Shown piece by piece: positions 37,460-46,823 of a stretch of 64,000 bases of DNA (position 1 is its first letter; each line of letters starts with the position of its first letter). Source of the stretch: Campylobacteraceae bacterium. Lineage in GTDB: Bacteria > Campylobacterota > Campylobacteria > Campylobacterales > Arcobacteraceae. A program made the translations under genes and the position numbers. Location: NCBI GenBank assembly GCA_013215945.1, contig JABSOM010000003.1:124001-188000 (forward strand). The letters run 5' to 3'. The notes below the pieces were generated by a model, which was given only the letters and a program-made list of their open reading frames with translations, was not told the origin of the DNA and did not search any database.

Positions 37460-40261
37460 TTATATTTCCTTTCTTATATCTTCTGGTGTAACAGGTAAGT
37501 GATAAAATCTTTTATCAATAGCATGGTTGATTGCTTCAACAATAGAAGCAACAACAGGAATCATTACAACTTCAGCTATACCTTTACTTGGGTCTGATTT
37601 ACCTAAAGGAGGAAGTAAGGTATAGTTCATATTCCAAACCCCAACATCTCTTGCTCTTGGAACGTTATATCGATCTAGATTCCATGTTCCATTTCCCGCA
37701 CCATCTTGACCTAGTGGCAAACTCTCATATAATGTGTGTCCAATTCCCATTGCCACACCTCCGTGAATTTGACCCTCGACTAAATCTTTGACTAAAACAG
37801 TTCCTGGTTCTAACCAAGTATGTGTATCGAGAATTTCTACTTCTGCACTTTTTTTATTTATGCTTAATTCAACCAAAGTAGCACAAGGTGCAAGGTAAGT
37901 AACCATTGCATTTCCAATAGCGGTCGTTGGGTAAGTAACATTTTTTCTATTAATTATTGTAAATTCTTTAGACTTTTTACCATATTTAGTAGCTATTGCA
38001 TCTGCATAAACTTTTTGTGTTGTACCATTAATATCAAACTGGGCACTAGCCCATGCCCATCTGTTAAAACCATGAGACATTACAGCGGTAAGTAATCCCA
38101 TTTCATGTGCTTTTTTTGCCAGTGTTTTTAAATCTATTGGAGGAAATCCAGAAGCTGATAATTTCCCATTTTTCCATGAAGCTGTATGATAATCACCAAA
38201 ATTAGCATTTGCATAAGCATTGTTGAAATATTTTGTTTTCCAAATCTCAATAGCTGCTGGATATAATCCATGTTGTAAAATCAATTTTGCACATAAGTCT
38301 GTTGTATGTGTTTGATAATATGAAGACATAGATGCCGCAGATGCCATCGTCACAGAAGGTGTCCATTGTGGATTTTTTTCTTCTTTATCTTGTTGTTTTT
38401 GTGAAATGAAATATGGATTGTGTGTTTCAAAGAGTTTTAATATTTTGAAATCACTTATTTCAGCCATTACTACTTCATCCGCCATGCTTCCTAAGTATTT
38501 ACTTACTAAAGCACCCTGTGCTGTATCCGTACCAGGTCCCATTTCAATATAACCCACTTTAACAATAATTTCTCCATTAGGGGTAATTTCAACACTTGAA
38601 CTAGGAGCGGCCGCTCCTGTGCCATAATCTTTTGTAGCAATACTGTATCCCACCCCATATTTTTTACTTGGATTTTCTTTTTCAAATTGGATTTTTTTAC
38701 TGTGTCTATTTTTCCAAATTGTATGTTTCTCTCCCAACTCTAACATTTCTAAATATCGGTAATCTCCATTTGGAATGGCACCTTGAGTATTTTTATCTCC
38801 TGCTTTAGATGCATTAATACGTCTTAATGCAATAGGATCAATGTTTAAATCACTGGCTGCTTCATTCATCATCATTTCCATTGCTGCCATTGTTTGTAAG
38901 GTACCAAAACCTCTCATTGAGCCAGCAATAGGCATGGAAGAAGGATAAACACTTGCTAAAAGATCTGTTCGTGGTAGATAATATATACTTTGCATAGCAC
39001 TAAGCCCTACCATTGTTACAGGACCAGAAAAGTTTGCTCGACCTCCTCCATCAATAGTGGCATCAGTAATTAAACCCTTGATTTTTTTGGTTTTTTTATC
39101 AAAAGCTAATTTAGTATTAATAACAAAAGGATGACGTTTAATTCCTGATTGAAATTGTTCAAATCTGTTATTAGATAAAGAAATAGCATTTTTAGAATAT
39201 AATAAACTTAATAAACCAAAGTATGGAAAAGGAGTATGGTCTTTTCCTCCGTATCCTCCACCAATGTAGGGAGAGTGAATGACTAAATCTTTAACTTCTT
39301 TACCCTTAGGTGAAGCAGCTAACATTTCTCCTGCTTGTTTATAAAAATCCCCAGGAGATTGTGTACAAATTACCATATGAATGGTTTTGTTTTTTCTATC
39401 ATACCAGCCATTAAATGCTTCAGCTTCCATCATCACAGGATCAATAGAAGGAGTAGTAAATGTTTTGTTAACTACATGCCAGTCTTCATTTTTGATATCG
39501 TTATGCAGCTCATTTGCATAATGCATAGCTTGATGGATACTATCGCCTTTTACATTACCTTTAGGCCAAACTGCTTTGTTATTTTTAATATTTGGAAAAA
39601 TAAGACCATTTTGTAAAGGACTGTATTTGTCTTTTAAAAGTCCTTCTTCTCGTATAATTCTCCATGTTGAATAAGGTGCTTGTTTAGCACTTACTAAAGG
39701 ATGAATAGCGTTAGAGTACTTGATTATTTTATCACTGTTTTGTAAGCTATTTTTTGCATTCTTAAAACTTATAAAATCATCATAAACTAAAACAGCAACT
39801 TCTTGACCTTCATAAGCTGGTACTTTTCCTGCGGGTAATAACATATCATTACCAAAAAAACTAGGAAAACCAATTTTATCTTTTGCAAGTGTTTGGGCTG
39901 TAATAAGTACAGCTGGTTTCATTTCATTACTTAATGAAGAAAAATCTAAACCTTCAAATACTCTGTTTGCTTTATTGACTCTTAGTATAAAAGCATAAGA
40001 TTGTTTCTTTGGCCATCCTTTTATATCTTGTGATCTATAGTCTCTTCCATAAATCTTCTCACCAGTAACTTTAGCAATAGCATCGAATCTGAATTTAGGT
40101 TTTCCTAAATCTCCTTTCCAATCATTTTGTAGGAGTGTTGTATTTGTATATTCTTTAAATTTATCTGAACTAAATAGCATTGGAGCACTATAAATAGTGA
40201 TACCACCAATGACACATTGTTTCAAAAATCCTCTACGTGACAAATTATTAGGAGTTTGCAT
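37460..40261 (-). CDS. Tat-exported molybdopterin-binding large subunit (xanthine dehydrogenase/aldehyde oxidase family)
   Basis: The 933-residue protein begins with a Tat signal (SRRGFLKQ at residues 8-15 followed by a hydrophobic stretch). It has molybdenum-cofactor motifs of the IorB/PaoC type: GGYGGKDHTPF, SMRGFGTLQ, EMGPGTDTAQGAL and, near the end, GIAEVVMIPVVASI with the likely catalytic Glu897. It would oxidise an aldehyde or N-heterocycle in the periplasm and pass electrons via the [2Fe-2S] subunit to a cytochrome or other acceptor. The true substrate is unknown. It is divergent from a two-component system. Confidence 0.9.
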   Translation of the reverse strand: MQTPNNLSRRGFLKQCVIGGITIYSAPMLFSSDKFKEYTNTTLLQNDWKGDLGKPKFRFDAIAKVTGEKIYGRDYRSQDIKGWPKKQSYAFILRVNKANRVFEGLDFSSLSNEMKPAVLITAQTLAKDKIGFPSFFGNDMLLPAGKVPAYEGQEVAVLVYDDFISFKNAKNSLQNSDKIIKYSNAIHPLVSAKQAPYSTWRIIREEGLLKDKYSPLQNGLIFPNIKNNKAVWPKGNVKGDSIHQAMHYANELHNDIKNEDWHVVNKTFTTPSIDPVMMEAEAFNGWYDRKNKTIHMVICTQSPGDFYKQAGEMLAASPKGKEVKDLVIHSPYIGGGYGGKDHTPFPYFGLLSLLYSKNAISLSNNRFEQFQSGIKRHPFVINTKLAFDKKTKKIKGLITDATIDGGGRANFSGPVTMVGLSAMQSIYYLPRTDLLASVYPSSMPIAGSMRGFGTLQTMAAMEMMMNEAASDLNIDPIALRRINASKAGDKNTQGAIPNGDYRYLEMLELGEKHTIWKNRHSKKIQFEKENPSKKYGVGYSIATKDYGTGAAAPSSSVEITPNGEIIVKVGYIEMGPGTDTAQGALVSKYLGSMADEVVMAEISDFKILKLFETHNPYFISQKQQDKEEKNPQWTPSVTMASAASMSSYYQTHTTDLCAKLILQHGLYPAAIEIWKTKYFNNAYANANFGDYHTASWKNGKLSASGFPPIDLKTLAKKAHEMGLLTAVMSHGFNRWAWASAQFDINGTTQKVYADAIATKYGKKSKEFTIINRKNVTYPTTAIGNAMVTYLAPCATLVELSINKKSAEVEILDTHTWLEPGTVLVKDLVEGQIHGGVAMGIGHTLYESLPLGQDGAGNGTWNLDRYNVPRARDVGVWNMNYTLLPPLGKSDPSKGIAEVVMIPVVASIVEAINHAIDKRFYHLPVTPEDIRKEI

Positions 40262-40390
40262 TTTTTTCCTTTTCTAATACATAGAATTATTATTTTTATT
40301 ATTTTGTGATTAAATAAAGTTAATCATTTTGTTTTTTTCATAGCCAACAATGCTTTACAAAAATAATCACTTATAATATATATATTACTG

Positions 40391-40471
40391 ATGTAACATT
40401 TATGTCATTTTTTGCCTTATCTATAAGAAATAAATAGATAAAATGTGAATGTATTACTTAAATGTAACATT
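40391..40471. promoter_or_regulatory. Paired ATGTAACATT sites in the divergent xdh / two-component region
   Basis: The near-palindrome ATGTAACATT occurs at 40391-40400 and again at 40462-40471, 71 bp apart, which is close to seven helical turns. The 290-bp gap (40262-40551) also holds a 7-bp inverted repeat (TGATTAA...TTAATCA, 40307-40326). No ORF of note is in the gap. The sites are candidate operators for the adjacent OmpR-type regulator. Confidence 0.4.
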
Positions 40472-40551
40472 GATTATTACCTGATCTAGCAAGAGTTTGT
40501 TATTTGAAATTCACAGATAGATAGATTAAATAAATTTTATAAAGAATATAA

Positions 40552-41196
40552 ATGAAAGTCTTACTTGTTGAAGATGACATACAATTAAATACTACTATTG
40601 CCTCTTATTTAGAAAGTTTATCTTTTGAAGTCATTAGTGTTGAAGATGGAGAAAAAGCGCTTGATCTTATTGATGAAAATAGTTTTGATTTATACCTACT
40701 TGATATTAACATCCCAAGTATAAATGGTTTAGACTTACTAAAATACATAAGGCAAACTAATATTCATGTAGCTATTATCATTATTACGGCTTCTTTGGAA
40801 ATAAATAATCTAACTGCTGCTTATGATAATGGCTGTAATGAATACTTGAAAAAACCTTTTCACCTTAAAGAATTAGAAGTAAGAATAAATAAACTTATCA
40901 ATGTACAACTAAATTCAATTCAATTCAGTAAAGATTTTTATTATTGTCAAAAAAGCAGAAACTTTATTGTGCAAGAAAAAACGCTAGACTTAAGGAAAAA
41001 AGAAAAACGATTTTTAAGTATTTTAGTAGAAAACATTGGTCAAATAGTAAGCTCACAAGAAATTATAGATTATGTTTGGGAAAATGAGATTAAAGAAACA
41101 TACCCAATAAGACAGCTGGTAAATGGTATACGAAATAAACTACCTCTTAATATCATAAAAACACATATAGGTATAGGTTATAAGATTGAAAATTAG
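40552..41196 (+). CDS. OmpR-family response regulator
   Basis: The 214-residue protein has an N-terminal receiver domain with acidic residues 8-9 (LLVEDD), the phospho-acceptor Asp51 (LLDINIP), Thr79 and Lys101 (KKPF). A C-terminal winged helix follows (residues about 125-212, with DLRKKEKRFLSIL and IRNKL). It would bind DNA when phosphorylated by the kinase encoded next, whose start overlaps by 11 bp. It is divergent from the molybdenum hydroxylase genes, which are plausible targets. Confidence 0.93.
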   Translation: MKVLLVEDDIQLNTTIASYLESLSFEVISVEDGEKALDLIDENSFDLYLLDINIPSINGLDLLKYIRQTNIHVAIIIITASLEINNLTAAYDNGCNEYLKKPFHLKELEVRINKLINVQLNSIQFSKDFYYCQKSRNFIVQEKTLDLRKKEKRFLSILVENIGQIVSSQEIIDYVWENEIKETYPIRQLVNGIRNKLPLNIIKTHIGIGYKIEN

Positions 41197-43075
41197 TTTT
41201 AAATTAAATCAATATCTTTATCTGATCTCTGCGCTAATACTTTTAATACTTTTTGTAGGATTATCAACACAATACTATTTTACAAAAAAAATTATTATTC
41301 AAGCTTTTTATGACAAAGCGTATAAAGAGTCTATAGATATTAAAGAAGATTTTAGATTAGCTTTTGATAAAATACAATACGAATTTAAATTACAAGAAGC
41401 TAATAATATTCAAAAATTAAATTTTGCTGTTTCTTATATCCATGATAATAAAAATGCAAAACTAGATATTTTAGAAAATGAATTAAACAAAGATGTCTTT
41501 TTAGGAAAATATGAAATATTCATTATAAATAAAAATTATATTGTCGAAAATGCTTCTTATAAACCAGATATTGGGCTTAATCTTAGCTCGTATAAAGCCA
41601 ATAAAACTCTTTTTGATTTGGTCTTTGATAAGAAAATTATGATAGATATCACCCCACCTAAAATTGATTCTGCTTCTATGAATTTAAAACGATATATGAT
41701 GAAACTATCACATGATGAAAATAAAATCATTCAATTATCTTATGTACTAAATTCTTATGAGCCTATTAAAAAACTCTATGAGAATCGTAAAAATAGCGTA
41801 AATACTCTTGATGTTTATGTCTTAACAAAACATATGAACCAAAAAATAGACTTTGCATCTGAAAATTTTAAAAAAATAAATTTTATTCAAAACTGGAAAA
41901 AATCAAAAGAATTTTTAAATGAATTGGCTTCTGTATTGCCACAGTTTAAAAAAGAAATATCACATATTACAACTACAAATATAAATCAAAAAAAAATAAT
42001 ACTTAATAAAGAGTTGTCTAAAATATTTACAAAACAAAATAAACTTTTGAGCAGCCAAAATTATAGAAGCAGAATGTCCTATTTTTACTCTTTAAGTAAT
42101 GGTCTTTTTAGTGATAATGATGAAACTAAATTAATTATAAAAACAACATTTGATAATTATATTTTACAAAATGAACTTAATAAAAGTTTTTATACTTTTA
42201 TTGGTATTTTCTTTTTATCATTTATTTTATTATGGTTTTTATATCGATTTGTAGTGAAAAATGTTTCTTTTAAATTGATCCGCATTATTGAATCTATACA
42301 TAATAATAAAGACTCAAATGAAAAAAATATTATAGTAAAAGAGATAAATCAATTACAAAGTAATTACAATGAATTACACAAACTATTAAATGATGAAGTA
42401 CAAAAGAATCAACTTCTTTTAGAAGAAAATAAACAATTTATTGCAGATATGGTACATCAAATTAGAACGCCATTAACAGTTATCATGGCCAATGCTTCAA
42501 GAATTGAGATGAAATCTTATTCTGATATTATACCTTTTGTAACTCAAATAAATTCTTCAATTAGCATGCTGTCAAATTCTTATGAAGATTTGTCTTATAT
42601 TATTTCTAACGATACTATAGAATACAAAGCCCGAACTATTAATTTGTCAATTTTTTTAATGGAAAGAATTGAATTTTTTAAACATATTCTTTCTGCAAAT
42701 ATGAAAAACTTAAGTGAAAATATACAAAAAGATATCAGTGTTTTTATTAATGATATTGAACTAGAAAGATTACTTGATAATAATATCTCTAATGCTATAA
42801 AACATAGCATTAGAGATGCAAAATTAAGTATTTCTTTAGAACAAAAATCAAAATACGATCCGATCATACTTGTTTTTAAAAGCGAAGGGAAAATAATAAA
42901 AAACCCTACTTTACTTTTTGATAAGAATTACAGAGAGAATGATGCTAAACGAAGTTTAGGTTTGGGACTTCATATGGTAAAAACTATTTGTGATAAAAAT
43001 AATATTTCGTATGAAGTAAATTCTTCAAATACACATAACAATATTAATACCTTCATATATACATTTGTTAAATAA
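41186..43075 (+). CDS. Membrane sensor histidine kinase
   Basis: The 629-residue protein has membrane helices at residues about 11-29 and 336-354 with a periplasmic sensor of roughly 300 residues between them. The cytoplasmic part has the H-box DMVHQIRTPLTV (His424), the N-box NNISNAIKHS and the G-box RSLGLGLHMV. The F-box is weak. It should phosphorylate the upstream regulator. The start is TTG overlapping the regulator gene. The large periplasmic region suggests an extracytoplasmic ligand, perhaps the substrate of the neighbouring periplasmic hydroxylase. Confidence 0.92.
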   Translation: MKISFKLNQYLYLISALILLILFVGLSTQYYFTKKIIIQAFYDKAYKESIDIKEDFRLAFDKIQYEFKLQEANNIQKLNFAVSYIHDNKNAKLDILENELNKDVFLGKYEIFIINKNYIVENASYKPDIGLNLSSYKANKTLFDLVFDKKIMIDITPPKIDSASMNLKRYMMKLSHDENKIIQLSYVLNSYEPIKKLYENRKNSVNTLDVYVLTKHMNQKIDFASENFKKINFIQNWKKSKEFLNELASVLPQFKKEISHITTTNINQKKIILNKELSKIFTKQNKLLSSQNYRSRMSYFYSLSNGLFSDNDETKLIIKTTFDNYILQNELNKSFYTFIGIFFLSFILLWFLYRFVVKNVSFKLIRIIESIHNNKDSNEKNIIVKEINQLQSNYNELHKLLNDEVQKNQLLLEENKQFIADMVHQIRTPLTVIMANASRIEMKSYSDIIPFVTQINSSISMLSNSYEDLSYIISNDTIEYKARTINLSIFLMERIEFFKHILSANMKNLSENIQKDISVFINDIELERLLDNNISNAIKHSIRDAKLSISLEQKSKYDPIILVFKSEGKIIKNPTLLFDKNYRENDAKRSLGLGLHMVKTICDKNNISYEVNSSNTHNNINTFIYTFVK

Positions 43076-43174
43076 AGTATTTTCTTCAAAGAAAACTGTG
43101 TTTTTCTATTGATTTTTTAGGTCTGTAATAAGTAAAAATAAATTATAAAATATCTTTCTTGAAACATTTTTGGA

Positions 43175-43180
43175 TATAAT
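43175..43180 (+). promoter_or_regulatory. -10 box upstream of ychF
   Basis: A TATAAT hexamer in the context TTTTTGGATATAAT lies 65 bp upstream of the ychF ATG. The 169-bp gap after the kinase gene holds no ORF. Confidence 0.5.
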
Positions 43181-43244
43181 GCGCATAATTAATAAATGCA
43201 GTTAAAAATTAAGAATAATATTGACTGTTATCACAAGGAATAAT

Positions 43245-44348
43245 ATGGGATTAGGTGTAGGAATTGTAGGGCTACCAAATATAGGAAAATCAACAACGTT
43301 TAATGCGTTAACAAAAGCACAAAATGCAGAAGCTCAAAATTATCCATTTTGTACTATTGAACCAAATAAAGCAATTGTACCTGTTCCAGATAAAAGACTT
43401 GATGCATTAGCAAAAATTGTAAAGCCAGATAAAATTCAGCATTCAACTATTGATTTTGTTGATATTGCTGGTTTGGTAAAAGGTGCTTCAAAAGGTGAGG
43501 GTTTAGGAAATAAATTTTTATCTAATATTAGAGAAGTAGAAGTTATTTTACATATGGTTAGATGTTTTGAAGATGAAAATGTAGTTCATGTTGAAGGTGG
43601 AATTGATCCTCTTAGAGATATTGAAATTATTGAAACAGAATTAATTTATGCAGATATCACGCAGCTTGATAAAAAATGTGAGAGATTAAAAAAAGACTCT
43701 AAGTTTGATAAAAAAGCGGCAGCTAAATTAGAAGTAGCAGCAGCTGTTTTAGCTCACTTAGAAGAATTAAAACCGGTATCTTCTTACGAAGAACAAGACA
43801 ATGAAGAATTTGAAGAACTTGATGTTGAATTAAGATTTTTATCAAATAAAGATGTAATTTATGGTGCGAATGTAGATGAAGACTCATTAGCTGATGCTGG
43901 AAATAAATACGTTGATGTGGTAAAAGAACATGCTACTTCTGTAAATGCAGATGTAATTGTATTATGTGCCAAAATTGAAGAAGAATTAATTGGTTTAGAA
44001 GATGATGAAGTACAAGAGTTTTTAACAGACTTAGGTGTAAAAGAATCAGGACTAGAGCAAATTATTCATAAAGCTTTTGATAAACTAGGACTTCAATCAT
44101 ACTTTACAGCTGGTAAAGTAGAAGTTCGTGCTTGGACTATTAAAAAAGAAACTAAAGCTCCACAAGCAGCTGCTGTTATTCATAATGACTTTGAAAAAGG
44201 TTTCATAAAAGCAGAAGTAATTGCATACGATGACTTCATCGAATTAGGTGGAGAAGCTAAATGTAAAGAAGCTGGAAAACTTAAATTAGAAGGTAAAGAT
44301 TACGTTGTTCAAGATGGCGATGTAATGCATTTTAGGTTTAATGTTTAA
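43245..44348 (+). CDS. ychF: Redox-regulated ATPase/GTPase YchF (Obg family)
   Basis: The 367-residue protein starts at the ATG 43245, which follows AAGGAA and gives the conserved N-terminus [20 protein letters not shown]; an upstream TTG would add eight atypical residues. The P-loop is GLPNIGKS, with [19 protein letters not shown] as the switch II region. A C-terminal TGS-like domain ends in [12 protein letters not shown]. YchF is a ribosome-associated ATPase of conserved but incompletely known function. It stands as a single gene followed by strong hairpins. Confidence 0.95.
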   Translation: MGLGVGIVGLPNIGKSTTFNALTKAQNAEAQNYPFCTIEPNKAIVPVPDKRLDALAKIVKPDKIQHSTIDFVDIAGLVKGASKGEGLGNKFLSNIREVEVILHMVRCFEDENVVHVEGGIDPLRDIEIIETELIYADITQLDKKCERLKKDSKFDKKAAAKLEVAAAVLAHLEELKPVSSYEEQDNEEFEELDVELRFLSNKDVIYGANVDEDSLADAGNKYVDVVKEHATSVNADVIVLCAKIEEELIGLEDDEVQEFLTDLGVKESGLEQIIHKAFDKLGLQSYFTAGKVEVRAWTIKKETKAPQAAAVIHNDFEKGFIKAEVIAYDDFIELGGEAKCKEAGKLKLEGKDYVVQDGDVMHFRFNV

Positions 44349-44422
44349 TTCTGTAGAAAACGTGACTAACGTCACGTTTTCCAGAATTAAAGGGAAGCGT
44401 ATATGCCTTAAGGCATAGCTTC
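44347..44422 (+). other. Two tandem hairpins after ychF
   Basis: The first hairpin (44347-44388) has an 11-bp perfect stem, GAAAACGTGAC against GTCACGTTTTC, extended by AATTCTG/CAGAATT around a small bulge. The second (44394-44422) is the 16-bp palindrome TATGCCTTAAGGCATA flanked by GAAGC and GCTTC. Neither is followed by a clear T-run. The block is more GC-rich than its surroundings. It may end or stabilise the ychF transcript, or be an intergenic repeat element. Confidence 0.5.
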
Positions 44423-44541
44423 ACCGCGGGATAACTCATAATAAACTTTTAAAAATCACTATCATATCTTACTAAAAACTATATATCAGAAACACTAGAT
44501 TAAAATCATCTAAATAATATTTATTATTTGTTATACTTCTT

Positions 44542-44547
44542 TATAAT
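44542..44547 (+). promoter_or_regulatory. -10 box before the hypothetical membrane protein
   Basis: TATAAT is followed by AAGGAA and the TTG start at 44562. The leader would be very short. Confidence 0.4.
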
Positions 44548-44561
44548 TATAAGGAAGAATT

Positions 44562-44963
44562 TTGAAAAAAATTAAAAATATTCTATATCTTTTACTTCTA
44601 ATAATATTATCACTAAATTTTTTATTTTTTGGAATTGATTCTTTTATCGGCTTAATCTTTTCAAGTTTTATGATACTGATACTATTGCCCTTATTTATAT
44701 TTATGCAATCTTTTCCAAGAGTAGTTTCTTTAAAAAAGGAACTCCCTTTAGGTCTTGTATATGAAACAATATTTAAAAAGAAGATGAAGGTTAATACTAA
44801 TTTACTTTATTTGATTATTATTGTCTTTCTAGTTATTGATTATTTAAGTAATGGGTTAAAAGGAATATTCGAATCTTTATTAACTTATTGGTTTGCTGCT
44901 GCAACTTTGTGGCTAATTTTACTCTTATCCTATTCTTATCACTTGTATATTAATGAGGATTAA
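44562..44963 (+). CDS. Hypothetical membrane protein, four helices
   Basis: The 133-residue product has about four predicted membrane helices (residues roughly 5-25, 28-48, 83-103 and 107-127) separated by a short basic loop with KKEL and KKMK. I do not recognise the family. The start is TTG with AAGGA eight bases upstream and a TATAAT box in front, so expression looks real. It converges on the recO gene. No partner gene is evident. Confidence 0.55.
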   Translation: MKKIKNILYLLLLIILSLNFLFFGIDSFIGLIFSSFMILILLPLFIFMQSFPRVVSLKKELPLGLVYETIFKKKMKVNTNLLYLIIIVFLVIDYLSNGLKGIFESLLTYWFAAATLWLILLLSYSYHLYINED

Positions 44964-44976
44964 GAAATTAAACCTT

Positions 44977-45594
44977 CTAAATCCCCTGAACCAATATCTT
45001 CCAAAGATAATCCACTTCTTCATCACTAAATGATATCAAAGACTTATCTTCAAACAATTCTTGAATCTTATAAAAATCAAACTTTTTAGAAAAAGTACAG
45101 TTGGGATGCACAGGCATAAAACTTCGCACCAGTGATACTTCATGTTCAATGGGGACTTCACACAAGAGACAGATATAATCATTATGCAAACGCCCTTCAA
45201 ATTCAAGCAGTTTTATATAAGCTTGACAGATGGCTCTTTTGGCATTTTGTTTGGAGATTGAACTTATTAGTTCATTTAATAAAGTGCAGTAGAAAGGATC
45301 CACTTCTTCTACATCTTTAAGGTGGGGATAAAAGAGTTTGAGGAAACGCTGCCATAAATAAAGCTTGTCTTTATCAAAAATCCAAGGGAAACCAAGATGC
45401 ATTACATCTTTTAATCTTGGAATGGTAGATTTGTAATTGCTTTCTAATTCAAAATCAATTTTATAACCAATATTAATAGTAGAGTGTCTGGCACCATAAA
45501 ATCTATAAGTAGAGTACAAATGATTGTCACTCAATATTAGTACTATTAAATCATCATCTCTACATGGTTTAATATCGATTATAAAACCCTGCAT
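44977..45594 (-). CDS. recO: Recombination mediator protein RecO (short form)
   Basis: The 205-residue protein has an N-terminal OB-fold-like part (GFIIDIKPCRDDDLIVLIL, then YRFYGARHS) and a helical C-terminal half with a partial zinc-finger-like CLLC and HPNC. Size and pattern match the short RecO of Campylobacterota. RecO loads RecA onto single-stranded DNA with RecR in gap repair. The start overlaps the stop of the acidic small protein by 1 bp (TAATG), so they are translation-coupled. Confidence 0.75.
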   Translation of the reverse strand: MQGFIIDIKPCRDDDLIVLILSDNHLYSTYRFYGARHSTINIGYKIDFELESNYKSTIPRLKDVMHLGFPWIFDKDKLYLWQRFLKLFYPHLKDVEEVDPFYCTLLNELISSISKQNAKRAICQAYIKLLEFEGRLHNDYICLLCEVPIEHEVSLVRSFMPVHPNCTFSKKFDFYKIQELFEDKSLISFSDEEVDYLWKILVQGI

Positions 45595-45866
45595 TAATCT
45601 TCTTCTAAATCCTCGTCTTCTTGTTTCATTTCTTCTAGTTCTTCTATGATTTCAGCAGCTTCTTCTTCATCCATCTCACCTTTTTCAATATCTTTCAACA
45701 TCTCACGAAAATCAGTTTGCAACTCTTGCATGTTTTTTAACTCTTCTTTTGTATCAATTGTGTCATTCTTTTTAGCAACAAGCTCAAATAACTCATCAAT
45801 ATAATCTTCTAAGTCAACGATAATATCTTGCGTTAATAATTCTTTTAATTCTTCAACTTTTGTCAT
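45594..45866 (-). CDS. Small acidic coiled-coil protein, unknown function
   Basis: The 90-residue protein is highly acidic, especially the last 30 residues (EEEAAEIIEELEEMKQED), and is predicted to be helical or coiled coil throughout. I do not recognise the family. It starts the minus-strand pair with recO, sharing a TAATG junction, and is divergent from ppnP. The tight coupling suggests a conserved gene pair in this lineage. A role in chaperoning or in recombination would be a guess. Confidence 0.65.
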   Translation of the reverse strand: MTKVEELKELLTQDIIVDLEDYIDELFELVAKKNDTIDTKEELKNMQELQTDFREMLKDIEKGEMDEEEAAEIIEELEEMKQEDEDLEED

Positions 45867-45978
45867 GCTTAATCCTAATTTTTTAATCTCATAATTATAA
45901 CAAAATAAACCAGCAATTTGCTTGTATTTATCTCTTTTGTGTTAATATATATGTATAAATATAAGGAGATATTCACAA

Positions 45979-46290
45979 ATGAAATTTGAAAATGTAACAA
46001 TAGAAAAAGAAGCAAATATATTATTTGAAGGCAATATTACTAGTAGAAGTATACTTTTTGAAGATGGTTCAAGAAAAACACTGGGGATTATGTTACCAGG
46101 TGAATATGAACTAAACTCTATTCATGAAGAAATTATGGAAATAAAACGGGGTGAATTAGAAGTTATGCTTCCTGCACAAGAATGGAAAAAAGTAGTTGGT
46201 CCATCAACTTTTAATGTTCCTGCTAATTCAAAATTTAAATTAAGAGTACATACCTTAACTGATTACTGTGCTTCGTTTATTAAATACTAA
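45979..46290 (+). CDS. ppnP: Pyrimidine/purine nucleoside phosphorylase PpnP
   Basis: The 103-residue single-domain cupin has the PpnP (former DUF1255) pattern: GNITSRSILFEDGSRKTLGI, MLPGEYELN, EIMEIKRGELEVML and VPANSKFKL. It phosphorolyses various nucleosides in the cytoplasm. Length is normal. AAGGAG lies upstream of the ATG. The gene ends before a strong bidirectional terminator. Confidence 0.92.
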   Translation: MKFENVTIEKEANILFEGNITSRSILFEDGSRKTLGIMLPGEYELNSIHEEIMEIKRGELEVMLPAQEWKKVVGPSTFNVPANSKFKLRVHTLTDYCASFIKY

Positions 46291-46304
46291 TTTAAAAAGT
46301 ATAT

Positions 46305-46338
46305 AAAAAAAGGCTGAGTTTAACTCAGCCTTTTTTTT
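46305..46338. terminator. Strong bidirectional rho-independent terminator
   Basis: A GGCTGAG/CTCAGCC stem with a TTTAA loop is flanked by an A-run on the left and an eight-base T-run on the right. It lies between the convergent ppnP and superoxide reductase genes and can end both. Confidence 0.9.
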
Positions 46339-46347
46339 ATAATATTC

Positions 46348-46731
46348 TTATGAAACTAAAACAGTTTTAGCTGTTGATTCCCAAATACCATGTTTTGTAC
46401 AGTATCCTTGTGCTACAAGATTAAGTTTTTTCCCTTTAGCTCTGATATTAAAAGTAACTTCTGCATGCGATTTTTCATTCCCTAATGTTCCAGGAACAAA
46501 TTCTGTTTTTGCTAATAATGTTTCAGCATTAAACAATGAAATACTTGCAATATAATGATCAAAATCATCTGGGTGACTGTATTCGTTTCCCATTTTTACA
46601 GTAACTTTAAACATTTCACCCTCTTGTGCTTTTTCTTCACAGTGAATGAAAGGGGAGTGTCTATCTATTAAATCTTTTTTAGTTTCTCTCTCAATTGTAT
46701 CTATATCGACATATTTATTAATTTTTGGCAT
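46348..46731 (-). CDS. Superoxide reductase (class II, neelaredoxin type)
   Basis: The 127-residue protein has the mononuclear iron site of superoxide reductases. His25 (RHSPFI), His53 and His59 (SHPDDFDHY), and Cys111 and His114 (YCTKHGIWES) form the expected four-His, one-Cys centre. It lacks the N-terminal desulforedoxin domain, so it is class II. It reduces superoxide to peroxide in the cytoplasm without making oxygen, which suits a microaerophile. AGGAG lies upstream of the ATG. Confidence 0.9.
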   Translation of the reverse strand: MPKINKYVDIDTIERETKKDLIDRHSPFIHCEEKAQEGEMFKVTVKMGNEYSHPDDFDHYIASISLFNAETLLAKTEFVPGTLGNEKSHAEVTFNIRAKGKKLNLVAQGYCTKHGIWESTAKTVLVS

Positions 46732-46823
46732 TTATATTTCTCCTAAATTGAAATTTTGGGATTATACAATAATAATTTTAAAAAGTTTGGATAGCTTCGT
46801 TATTTTCTAAAGCAATCTTGTTT

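Noticed and set aside
39335-39616. 93-codon plus-strand ORF inside the molybdenum hydroxylase gene
   Set aside because: Shadow frame opposite a conserved coding region.
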